Shown piece by piece: positions 33,918-43,339 of a stretch of DNA of 64,000 bases. Source of the stretch: Portunus trituberculatus (taxonomy: Eukaryota > Arthropoda > Malacostraca > Decapoda > Portunidae); assembly GCF_017591435.1 (NCBI RefSeq), contig NC_059285.1, positions 26,633,817 through 26,697,816 on the forward strand. The letters are read 5' to 3'. A model generated the notes under the pieces. It saw only the letters and a list, made by a program, of their open reading frames with translations. It was not told where the DNA came from and did no database searches. Both the position numbers and the translations under genes were made by a program. Positions within the stretch are counted from its first letter, which is position 1, and each line of letters begins with the position of its first letter.

Positions 33918-34115
33918 TTTGGGTCACTATCACAGTTTTCCACCACCCTCTGTTCATATTCCTTCTGTGCTGTTCTTCTTACTTCAACATATCTACTCCT
34001 TGCTGTTTTGTAGCTTCCCTTGATAATACATCACTGTTTTTCTGAAGTTTCTTCCATGCCTTTTCTTTGTTCTTTTTTGTTTCTTCACAATTTCTATTAA
34101 ACCACTGTTTATCAT

Positions 34116-35141
34116 TTAAAGTCCCCTTTCTGTAATATGGCACAAACTTTTCACAGCAGAGTTATACAAATCCATAAATTTATCGTATTTCAATTGCATA
34201 TCTCTTTCCTGGTATACCACGAACCAGTCAATTTCATTAAAGAACTCCCTTATATGGTTATAATTTGCCCTAGTATAATTTAATTTTTCCTCCTTGTGTT
34301 CCACAATCTTATTCGTGCTTAATTCTGTATCCAGCTCAAAGCTTAGGACATCATGATCGCTTTTCCCCAAGGGACTTTCATGTTCAATTTCCTCTTTTAG
34401 AGAGATTCCCCTGGTAAATACCAAATCCAACCTTGCTGCAACATCTTGTCCCCTGCACCTTGTTGGTGATCTCACCCACTGTGTCATCAAGTTATTTGTT
34501 GCTACCTTTAACAATTCTTCTGCCCACTCACCACCATTCACCACTTCGTAGTCTTCCCACACTATTTCTTTGCAATTAAAGTCTCCAACTATCATCACTC
34601 TATCCTTTCTGATGAGTTCTTGCTTCATTCTGTCTAGAGTATTTCTCATCACCATTTGGTACTGTTCATATTCCCAAGCACTGGTTCTGGGTGGTATGTA
34701 TACTGTTATAATATTAATGTCCCTCTTGCCATCTGTTATAAGCATACTTATCACTTCCTCATTTCTCTTACTATAATTCACCTCCTTCACTATCAGATCT
34801 TCCTTAGTAAAAACCATTATACCACCACCTCCTTTATTTTTTCTATCATTTCTCCATACTTTGTAGTGTTTTACAACAAACCAGTCTAGCTTTATTTCAG
34901 GCCTTAGCTTTGTTTCCACTACACACATTATGTCTGGTTCGTTATTTCTTAGGTAATCCATACATTCTAGCCTCTTAGACAAAAATCCATCTATGTTCGT
35001 GCAAGTCACTTTTATTCCATTCCTAGTCTCATTCTTCCATGTAATGCCTATTCCGTCTGTTTTATTCACCACTTCTTTAGCCTCCCATTTCTCATCCTCC
35101 AAAAAAAAAATTGATCTTTTCCTCCTCTGTTCTTTCGTCAT
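34116..35141 (-). pseudogene. CR1-like ORF2: endonuclease, open frame
   Basis: 341 codons. The motif order is complete: VTCTNIDGFLSKRLECMDYL, EPDIMCVVETKLRPEI (catalytic Glu), NKGGGGIMVF, ITVYIPPRTSAW, VMIVGDFNCKEIVW (GDFN), ARLDLVFTRG and LGKSDHDVLSFEL (SDH). All catalytic residues of an APE-type endonuclease are present. The first 20 codons from MTKEQRRKRS overlap the end of ORF1 in a shifted frame, so the true start lies downstream or the T run has gained or lost bases. After TERGL a stop ends the frame before the linker. Confidence 0.85.
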
Positions 35142-35144
35142 TCC

Positions 35145-35390
35145 TCTCTTTCACTTCAGATACTAGCTCCTTCATTTTCATTCTCTCATCTTGTGACATA
35201 TTTCTTCTTATGCAAATTGTTTTGGTTTCCTCAGTCCTTAAGCTTCCAAGCCCTCCTCAACAAGGCCTCTGCTGCCACCTGAGACTTTAATTTCAATTTT
35301 AATGGTCTATTCTTGCCTTCCTCAAAAGCTCCCAATCTCACACTTTCTTCTACCTCAGCATATAGGTCTTCTTCTTCCACAGAGATCTTG
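35145..35390 (-). pseudogene. CR1-like ORF1 C-terminal fragment
   Basis: On the minus strand translated pieces read EESVRLGAFEEGKNRPLKLK and later KMKELVSEVKERNDERTEEE, the RRM-like and basic end of CR1-type ORF1. The 5' part is missing at 35390. The frame meets ORF2 at a run of A/T bases (35101-35110) that probably hides an indel. Confidence 0.6.
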
Positions 35391-35396
35391 TGTGTG

Positions 35397-36070
35397 TGTA
35401 TTTACCTAATTGTATTTACCTAATTGTAACATACGGGAAAAGAGCTATGCTCGTGTTGTCCCGCCTCCATATCTATTAATGTCCAGCTTTTTCTTAAAAT
35501 CATGAATATTCCTTCTGACCACTTCCACGTCTAAACTATTCCATGCTTCCACCCTTCTATGAGGGAAGCTATATTTTTCACATCTCTCCTATAAGTGGCC
35601 ATTTTAGTTTTTCCCATGCCCTCTCGACATTCTTTCATTCCACATACACAGATCTTCCCTATCCATTTTTCCATGCCAATCATCACTCTGTATATTGCTA
35701 TCAGGTCTCCCTTTCTCTTCTGTTTTCCAGGGTCGGAAGTTGCATTCTTTTCAGTCTGTCTTCATAAGTCAAATCTCTTAAGTCAGGCACCATTTTTGTT
35801 GCAGCCCTCTGTACTTTCTCTAGTTTCCTTATGTGTTTCTTTAAGTTCGAGCCCACTGTATTGTTGCATATTCAAGCCTCGGTCTTATCATTGCAGTAAT
35901 TATTTTCTTCATCATTTCTTCATCTAAATATCTAACGCCACTCTTATGTTCCTCAATAAGTTCAATACTTCTCCAATTATTTTGTTTATATGTCTCTCTG
36001 GCGATAGGTCATTGGTAATTGTCACCCCAAGGTCTTTTCTTCATGACTGGTTTTTATGTCTTTATTTCCT
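35397..36070 (-). pseudogene. CR1-like LINE 3' fragment, second subfamily
   Basis: A tail of GTATTTACCTAATTGT repeats (35397-35430) and a coding end that translates in pieces as LEYATIQW, TKMVPDLRDLTYEDRL and PHRRVEAWNSLDVEVV on the minus strand. The 5' edge is at the TG microsatellite. Frames are broken by small indels. Confidence 0.7.
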
Positions 36071-36074
36071 ATCT

Positions 36075-36076
<2 letters not shown>

Positions 36077-36167
<91 letters not shown>
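36077..36167. repeat. (TG)n microsatellite
   Basis: About 45 TG units with one interruption, lying between two LINE fragments and touching the tail of the second. Confidence 0.95.
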
Positions 36168-37001
36168 TCACCTAGTTGTATTCACCTAGTTGTAATTTTA
36201 CAGGGCCTGGGTATCATACTCGTGTGGCCCCGTCTCCATATCTACACACATCCAACTTTCCTTTAAAACTATGCACACTCCTTGCTGACACCACCTCCTC
36301 ACTCAAACCATTCCACACCTCCACACATCTTTGTGGGAAACTATATTTTTTCACATCCTTCAAGCATATTCCCTTGGCTATCTTTTTACTATGCGATCTT
36401 GTAGTTCTACTTAAGTTTTCCTCTCTCAACATCATTTGCTCATTATCCACTTCATCCAGTCCATTCAACAGTTTATAAACCTGTATTAAATCTCCTCTTT
36501 CTCTTCTTTGTTCCAAGGTAGGCAAATTCATTTCTTTTAATCTCTCCTCATAGGTCATTTCTGCCAATTCCAGAACCATTTTTGTTGCCATTCTCTGCAA
36601 TCTCTCCAACTTCCTTATATGCTTCTTTTATAAGGGGACCAAACCACTCCAGCATATTCCAATCTTGGTCTAATTACCATACTAATTAATTTCTTCATCA
36701 TATCTTTATCCATATAATGGAAGGTTAATCCAATATTTTTTATCAAATTATACGTTTCTCCAAACATCTTATCAATATGAGCCTCAAACTGCCCATGGTC
36801 TTGTATTATCACTCCCAAATCCTTTTCCTTTTCCACCTTTTTCAACACTACTTCTTCACCCGTCTTATATGACCCTCTTGGCCGTCTTCCACTCTTTCCC
36901 ATCTCCATCACATGACTTTTGCTCAGATTAAATTCCATTTGCCACCTCTTGCTCCACTCCCAAATCTTATCCAGGTCTGCCTGTAAAATTTCAATCTTCA
37001 C
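36168..37001 (-). pseudogene. CR1-like LINE 3' fragment, subfamily of the 17.4-kb copy
   Basis: The tail is TATTCACCTAGTTGTATTCA-type (36168-36195). The frame 36609-36214 encodes the RT C-terminus (MATKMVLELAEMTYEERLKE, SHSKKIAKGICLKDVKKYSF) and 37001-36615 the preceding part (WQMEFNLSKSHVMEMGKSGR, EKDLGVIIQDHGQFEAHIDK). Both are nearly identical to the plus-strand copy at 20.75-21.55 kb. The fragment is 5'-truncated after the RT active site. Confidence 0.85.
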
Positions 37002-37239
37002 TCTTCACACACCATCAAAACACAGAGAGTCTGCACCTTTACTTCCGTGCCTAAAGGTGATATGCAATGATGCTACGATACAAGGATATGCGACTAGTGT
37101 GGATGTGCCTTAAAATTTTTTCCCTCGGTCCAGTACCTCACTTCCGCTACCGTACTTAAAACTATTAAAGCGCGCCTGAAAAATCTAGTCTGCACCATAA
37201 AAAATAAAACAAAATACAAGGCAATAATACATCAGAGCT

Positions 37240-37325
<86 letters not shown>

Positions 37326-37433
37326 AAATAGGGATTATGTCTGAATGTAATCATTGTAATGTATGTATGGTTAACAGTAACTGGAAGTCTTTGTAACTTA
37401 TTATTATTATCATTACTATTATTTTTATTATCA

Positions 37434-37478
<45 letters not shown>

Positions 37479-37769
37479 TTTACATGTATGTACGCTCTCC
37501 ACCACCTTAAGTTCAGTAACTACTTATACACTCATATAATTACCATATCTCAACACACACACAGCACAGAAACTTCCAGTTTGTCTCATTCAAAAGAAGA
37601 AAAGACATGGGGATATAGAAAGATATGTTGCTGATTCAGTTTACTATCTATCACAGATGGCAGTTTTAAACGATTCACAAGTTGAAAATTACAATAGAAT
37701 TACAAGTGAGTTAACCAGACGTTCACATACACTTTGGACTTTTTTTTTGACATGTTCATTAAACATAGT
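37002..37769. other. No gene; (AT)n and (ATT)n arrays
   Basis: An (AT)n tract of about 43 units (37235-37321) and an (ATT)n tract (37399-37478) lie here. The rest is unassigned AT-rich DNA. Confidence 0.7.
37235..37321. repeat. (AT)n microsatellite
   Basis: About 43 AT units. Confidence 0.95.
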
Positions 37770-38012
37770 CTATAAGTCCTGCTCCTCCTTCTCCTTGTGC
37801 TGCTGCTGCACCTCCTTGTAGTCCAGAAGGTCCATGTTGCCCCTCACAAACACCAGCTATTTGAAATTTACGTTACTGAGGCTGGATCTCTTCACCTGCA
37901 TGGTGTCTCCTGCAGAGCTGAACAGCCTCTCCACAGCAGCAGAGCTAGGGAGAGGGGTGTTGTACCTCTTGAAGAGGTCTAGCCAGGCATACCTGTAGCA
38001 GGCAGGGAATTT
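37770..38012 (-). pseudogene. hAT transposase C-terminal dimerisation domain
   Basis: Translation of the minus strand gives FPACYRYAWLDLFKRYNTPL, then PSSAAVERLFSSAGDTMQVK, then RSSLSNVNFK, a TAG stop (37859-37857), then LVFVRGNMDLLDYKEVQQQ and a terminal stop at 37772-37770. PSSAAVERLFSSAG is the hallmark of the hAT family C-terminal domain, which in hAT transposases mediates dimerisation. No start codon or upstream transposase domain lies in frame; a stop precedes the segment and TTCTAAG just before it could be a splice acceptor. The single in-frame stop shows it is not intact. It could also be a decayed host gene derived from a hAT transposase. Confidence 0.8.
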
Positions 38013-38511
38013 TGCTTAGAACTGAATGAGTGACATCACTCAAGTGGTGGAAAAATATGCCTGGTAGCACAGACTACCAAAAACTGTTGAAAGTAATGCT
38101 ACGGAATCCAGACTGTTTGTTGTCTTTATTTATTTATTTTTTTTTCTATCCTTAAAAATCTTGGGTGTGGAAGTACCGACTCAAAATTTCGCCTTCCTGC
38201 ACCTGTCTCAGGTGCGGAGGTATGAATTTAAAATGTCATCTTTCTATACCTGTTACTTCTGCACTTTTGAAAATTCCTCCACTCCCATCTTTGTGCTTTT
38301 ATCTCCAGAGGCATACCTTTTTTTTGACTGCTCTGACCTGACTCCACAACTCTCCCTCACTCACTCACTGTCCTTCACCGTGAACTGATGGATGTCCTAT
38401 AGTTGGTGCCTTACTTCTTAATATCTTGTTCATTGAATGATAGAACTTAAGAGAACTGAGCTGTAGTCAGTGTGAAATACTATCTAAATTTCCCTCATCT
38501 ATTTCTAACTC

Positions 38512-39063
38512 TTAAGTAAGATGATGATATTCACCACATTCCAGTCGTTTCATATTTGCTTGATATACCCAATTCCTTTTCTTCTTATTACTAAAAGCTG
38601 AAGATAACATTAATAACTCCTCTACCTCCACCTCCTTCTCCTCTGCTTCAAGAACTATCGTCAACCAGCCTCCACCCAGTGTGAACATACCTATAGCAAC
38701 CAAATCAGCCTGACTTTCGTGCATCATGTGCATCGTCTCTGGTGTGAAATAGCCTTTACGATGATTACAATAATTTTGTCTAATGAAATCATAATCAACT
38801 CCCAATGTTGCACCTACTTCTGAAAGAGTCATAATTTTCAGATATTTACCATGCTGTGTACAGTGTTCATATCCTGAGTATATATGCATTATGAGAAACA
38901 ATGCATTTGAAGAACTGTTTTGCAGGAGCATCACATATAATTCAATTGATTTTAATAAAATAAATTCACTCTCTTGAAACATGTACCCATTCTGAATCTT
39001 CTGTAAATCTGTAATGAATTTCTTCAAATAAATCTCGAGTATTTTTTGGTTTACATTCTCCAT
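38512..39063 (-). pseudogene. Possible PIF/Harbinger-type fragment
   Basis: A 183-codon frame. Its last 60 residues (VAIGMFTLGGGWLTIVLEAE, then an acidic run, then NKKKRNWVYQANMKRLECGE and YHHLT) resemble the start of PIF/Harbinger transposases, where an acidic leader is followed by R-x-W-V...G-E-(F/Y)-H-x-L. The first 120 residues are AT-rich and may be intron or chance. No DDE catalytic region follows. I am unsure of this call. Confidence 0.35.
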
Positions 39064-39170
39064 AAAAATACCTACTACATGTACATCAGATAGTGCTTTT
39101 GTCCCATCACAAAACTGAATGAGTGGGCAAAATCATTTATTGGAACTTTTGTTGGGGGCATTCATCAAAA

Positions 39171-39789
39171 TTAAGTTGTAAAGAAAAAAATAAATGGAAG
39201 ATTAGATATGACTGCTTCTGAAGCCAAGTCCAAGAATTGGTGAAGAGCATTCTCTAGTCCAAAGTGGTAATACTCTCCACCACATGATTTATCTATTTTA
39301 TAGGAAATGCTCTCAGGAGTTCTGAATAATGTACGAGGATCACCAGGCAGATTAGAATCATAATGGCCTCTCAAGACACAGGAAAAATCTTTCATTACAG
39401 CATGACTGATATTATGATTGATAGCCCAATTACAGAGTAAGTATTGAGAAGTACTACTTCCTTTTTCATCATTATTTTTTCCTCTAATTCATCATCCCTT
39501 TCATCAGAAACACTTTTTCTTGCTCTAATCCATCATCTCTTTCACCATTTCTATTATCTATTGAATCATTACTCTCTATTTCAGAATCATTTTCAGAACA
39601 ACCATTAATTTCTCTTGTATCAGCAAACTGCTGCAAATTTAGTCTTTTATTGCTTTGTGAAGGGCAGCCAGTACTAATAATATCATCATACTTGTCTGAA
39701 ATTTCATCATTCATATTCACACTGCTGACGCTTGCATATTTAACCATCTTACATTTAGACCTATGTTGCAAAGACCATCTACTAGTCAT
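39171..39789 (-). pseudogene. Transposon-associated unknown protein remnant
   Basis: Two adjoining minus-strand frames (39789-39484 and, shifted, about 39475-39171). The first is Ser/Asp/Asn-rich. The second reads YLLCNWAINHNISHAVMKDF, then LPGDPRTLFRTPESISYKID and GGEYYHFGLENAL. I know a similar layout (W-A-x-x-H-N-I...L-P-x-D-P-R-T-L-x-x-T-P...G-G-x-Y-x-H-F-G) from many unnamed, repetitive proteins in invertebrates and fish that look transposon-derived, but I cannot name the superfamily. It sits between a Harbinger-like and other transposon pieces. Confidence 0.45.
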
Positions 39790-40690
39790 TATCCTGTTTC
39801 ACAATATATTTATGGTCTCTATAACTTTACAAAAACTCACCTTAAATTTCATGAAAATTAAACCAAAATGGCTTACACTGACATAAACATGGATACTGAC
39901 ATTCACAAGTAAAATTTTGGCATTCACAAAATGGAAGAAGATTCTGATTAATGTCTTGGATCACTTGCAACAGAGGTAAAGAAACTTGAAACTGAATATG
40001 GATATAGTCACTGTCTTCCCACAATCTCAGGCAGAAGTCAAGCATAAGTGAAAGAATATTATGATAATTTATGTAATGTACTTCTCTGTAATGCATGACA
40101 ATCATTAATTGTATCTTAATCAAGGTAAATGATAAACTATGACAGATTTTAACATGAGGCAAGGTGAATAACAAAGTTTTATTTACAAGTGGCCAGTACA
40201 ACTCCTCACCTATAAACTTCATTCACCTATAAACTTCATTCAACTCCTCATTTAGATAATTTCATACTATAATTTGCGAATAATAGTGATATAAATTTCC
40301 TTATCATATTGTGTTACATTTGGTTAGACTAGGCAAAGTAAGTCCAAAAATTGAATCTACAAAAGTTATTACCTGAAAGAATCAATGTGACTTTACCTAA
40401 CTTTATTACAAGGCATTCAAATCTTAGCTAAATAAATGGAAAATGACTGAGCATATTTTGCCACTTCAGACTGAACTGAGTATAGAGGGCAGGATGGCTT
40501 GTCAGATGTGAAAAATAACAAAGATCAAATCATTAACTAAACTTACCTCCTATCTGGTGGTATAACTACACTCCTCAGAGACTACCTCTGCCTCCTTCTT
40601 GGCTTTCTCTGCCTGGAAGAGTGAAAGAGACATGTCAAGCTAAGAGACTACCATCATTAGGTATGGGTGTGTTCCTAGGGAACTTCAATT
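39790..40690. other. No gene certain
   Basis: AT-rich DNA with a 126-codon minus-strand frame (40222-39842) that lacks recognisable motifs. The only item of note is the possible small exon at 40547-40612. Confidence 0.4.
40547..40612 (-). other. Possible 66-bp exon with splice signals
   Basis: On the minus strand CACTCTTCCAG precedes and GTAAGT follows a 66-bp segment. One frame reads AEKAKKEAEVVSEECSYTTR and then stops at the last-but-one codon. The signals are good but short, and no partner exon is certain. Confidence 0.2.
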
Positions 40691-41137
40691 TCAGGAGGAA
40701 CAGTATGACGAGTGTAGGCACAATCATCTTTATTTCTATTTCCAACGTTTCGACATTTCAAGATGTCATTATCAGGGATCTATGATAAATAAACATACAA
40801 TAAAAACTATTATTACATGATGTTAACATTTTAACATCATGTAATAGTTTTGACTTCCGCACACTGGAATCTTTGTATATTAAGTTTATGAATCCCCAGC
40901 TAAATAACATGTTGTCAGCGTCTCCCCTATATATTGCTTAATACTCATTTGTTTGTGTCCCTCTCATAGTGTAACTCACTTGTTATATGTTTTATAGACT
41001 GTTTTACTTGATTTTATTGTATCTTTATTGTATGTTTATTTATCATAGATCCCTGATGATGACATCTTGAAATGTTGAAACGTTGGAAATAGAAATAAAG
41101 ATGATTGTGCCTACGATCATCATACTGTTCCTCCTGA
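40691..41137. repeat. Inverted repeat with hammerhead-like motifs (Penelope-like LTR candidate)
   Basis: Arms of about 115 bp, 40691-40806 and 41022-41137, are inverted copies starting TCAGGAGGAACAGTATGA. Each contains, on the strand leading out of the loop, CCCTGATRATGACATC, then TTGAAATG, then YGAAACGTTGGAAATAG and AATAAAG. CTGATGA, a short stem (ACAT/ATGT) and GAAAC are the core boxes of a hammerhead ribozyme, known from the LTRs of Penelope-like elements. The right arm keeps CTGATGA; the left has CTGATAA. The centre has a second palindrome, ACATGATGTTAA/TTAACATCATGT (about 40817-40846). No Penelope RT is present. Confidence 0.45.
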
Positions 41138-41630
41138 CTACCATCATTTTGCACTTCACTATTATACTGTAGCTACTTATTACAGCAAAACCATAGGTCC
41201 TCACTTAACCATGGGATACTTTAAAATATACTCCCATTGTGACTCCCACACTAAGTTACTTGAAGGGGATAAAGCTAAGGTACCCCAACTTAACATAACA
41301 CAACCTAAAAAAAATATAAATCTTAGCAAGAATTGCTTCTGTATCAGCTTCCACTTTTGTCATTAGAATAATATACCATTATTGACTTTAAGAATATATA
41401 CGGTATATATCCCGGCAGCTCTGATAACCTGGTTGCACAAGAATTACCAATCTGAGTATTTTTCTCTTCTAAGTACTTCCCTCCACCAATCTAGTCATCG
41501 CAATTACAGAAATAAGCTTAGTATAACTATGCCACACCATGCACACTACTCTGCAAGACGTGATTGTCATTTTCATTTTAGTTCTTTTTATTAGTTTATA
41601 CAAGATTTTGGGGTTAAGTATAGGTTAGGT
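41138..41630. other. No gene seen
   Basis: AT-rich unassigned DNA, ending in a short run of TTAGG-like repeats (41620-41635). Confidence 0.5.
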
Positions 41631-41907
41631 TGGGTGCGGGCAAACTACAACCCATGGGCCACATGTAGCCCTCCAAATGTTAGTAAATTTGAAAGAGAAA
41701 GTTACCCAGCAATGCTAGATAATATTGTGAATATTTTGTTTCCCTTCTATAGGTATGTGTATGTGTGGGACAGTAGCTTTTTCTTTAAAAGCTTTTCATT
41801 TTGTCTGTCTTAAATACTAACTATTTTGGGTTAAATATGTAATGAAACCGAATCAAATTGTAATTTTAATAATGTGGCCCTTGCACTGGAAAGTTTATCC
41901 ATCTTTG
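41631..41907. mobile_element. hAT-type MITE, decayed ends
   Basis: The left edge has GCGGGCAAACTACAACCCAT followed by GGGCCACATGTAGCCC. The right edge has ATGTGGCCCTTGCACTGGAA followed by AGTTTATCCATC. This pairing (GGGCAAACT...GGCCACATG inverted to the right end) is typical of common hAT MITEs. Terminal bases have diverged and I see no clear target duplication. Confidence 0.5.
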
Positions 41908-42181
41908 GATTAGATGTACTTCAATTTTTTTTGTTTTTTTTGTTAGATTATCAGGTTTTTCAATATATGAAATATCATATTTATTACAAAATATAGTCAT
42001 TACCTCAAAATTAGAATGAGAAGGTAATCATAACACCCAACCATTTTGTTCTCACTGTTTTCTGAATAAATTTTCAGACCACTCAAACTGACTTAAGAAA
42101 CTATACCAGCAAGGAGCATGGTTAGGCCTCAACATTCATGATGGCTATACTGAAGAGTAGGGATCCCATCAGCTGGCATGA

Positions 42182-42412
42182 TTTTTTTTTTTTTTTTTTA
42201 TACCATGTGGGCTTTTCATGGGAATTTATGGGCTAAAGGGGATACTTTTTAGGGTACCTCCTATCTTAAAGCCCACCCGCTAGGAAACCGTTGCCCCGAG
42301 TGAGGAAGCCCAACCTACACTCAGACCGTGGACAGGATTCGAACCCATGCGCTTGGAGACCTCTAGGATCCCAAAGCACGCACGGTTCCACTGTACCATG
42401 GCGGCAGTCACC
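42182..42412 (-). mobile_element. tRNA-derived SINE
   Basis: On the minus strand the head reads TGGTACAGTGGAACCGTGC, which fits an RNA polymerase III A box, and 40-50 bases on GGGTTCGAATCC is a perfect B box. The body ends in an A run (T run at 42182-42199 on the plus strand). Head, body and A tail give about 230 bp. The anticodon-arm region does not fold as a clear tRNA, so this is a SINE, not a tRNA gene. Confidence 0.75.
42330..42400 (-). promoter_or_regulatory. Internal pol III promoter (A and B boxes)
   Basis: TGGTACAGTGG and GGTTCGAATCC at tRNA-like spacing at the 5' end of the SINE. Confidence 0.65.
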
Positions 42413-42639
42413 AGATCTTAGCTAGATATACACTGTTGCCAATCACACAAAAGATCTCCTCCCACTCCCCCTCTCCTCTCTCTCTCTTAACTAACATAAC
42501 TCTTAACTTTAAACCTAACCTAAGACTAACCTAGCTAACATAAACTAACCACGCTCTTGGTCAGAAGGGTTCTGACGTTTCAGCGGTGCATTTCATCTCA
42601 ACTAGGTTATATTAGGGTAGATTATGTTAGGTTAGGTTA

Positions 42640-42703
<64 letters not shown>

Positions 42704-43145
42704 CTGCATGAAAAAGCTGCAAAGGGGGAGCTAGGAAATGAGGAGAGCAGGAGGGACATCTTCTGCATATTAGAACATTGCCGTTTATTCTAACTTGTTA
42801 TTTACCAATTCAAATACAAAACCTTATTCTTTTTAGGCTGTCAGTACCAGCTAGAAATTGGATATGATAACACTGGTCCAGATGAGTAAAGAACACAAGT
42901 AACAGGTAATATTAATTAGCACATAGATTGGCCTTAATGTGTTCCAGAAATGGCTTAGAATTATCCCAAAAATTCCTAGTCTCACTTGCCTTCACCGGTA
43001 GAAAATACGTATCAGGAACAACAAACTTATCTCTGTACATTCAAGATAAATTGATGATAACTATTTCGACCAGTACTTGTTATTAGGGGAAGTAAAGATG
43101 CCAACAATCACAGCAGAAATGACGACACAGCTGTTATCATTTTGT
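42413..43145. other. No gene; TTAGG-like runs and (GA)n
   Basis: Short degenerate runs of CCTAA type (42508-42545) and TTAGG type (42600-42640) face each other. A (GA)n tract of about 29 units follows (42643-42700). The rest is unassigned. Confidence 0.6.
42643..42700. repeat. (GA)n microsatellite
   Basis: About 29 GA units. Confidence 0.95.
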
Positions 43146-43335
43146 TATTGTTGTTAAGGCCGCCAAGATCTATGGATCCTTAGGAGCCATAGGGTAGTCC
43201 TGTGTGGGTATCACAAGCGTGGTGGCTGGCATGTCTTCCTCAAGAAGGAACAGGTAAGGCGAAGGACAGCAGGTTGCTGGGAGGGAGAGGTGGACGCCTC
43301 CAGGCTCCGCACTTTAGTCTGGTGATCTCTGTTAT
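43146..43335 (-). pseudogene. I-like LINE 3' end fragment
   Basis: Similar to 45113-45260: both start with a TTG repeat and read on the minus strand as a Cys-Ser/Ala-Phe-Leu block (CSFLRKTCQPPRL here, CAFLKKTNQLQRL there) followed by untranslated sequence. It is the C-terminus and tail of the same I-like family. Confidence 0.6.
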
Positions 43336-43339
43336 TCTT

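Larger units (their letters stand above)
32168..35390 (-). mobile_element. CR1-like LINE, well preserved, 5'-truncated
   Basis: The minus strand carries the end of ORF1 (35390-35145), then endonuclease (35141-34116), linker, and RT to 32203, with a GTATTTACCTATTTGTGTAT-like tail ending at the GA microsatellite. Only a few breaks separate long frames of 341, 290 and 329 codons, so this is one of the youngest copies in the window. It is a different subfamily from the copies at 17.4 and 36.2 kb. Confidence 0.85.

Noticed and set aside
39842..40222. Cys-rich 126-codon minus-strand frame
   Set aside because: The Cys residues do not form a known finger, the rest is AT-rich Leu/Ile sequence, and no relation to neighbours is visible.
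41631..41640. TTAGG run as telomere remnant
   Set aside because: Only two degenerate units at a MITE edge.
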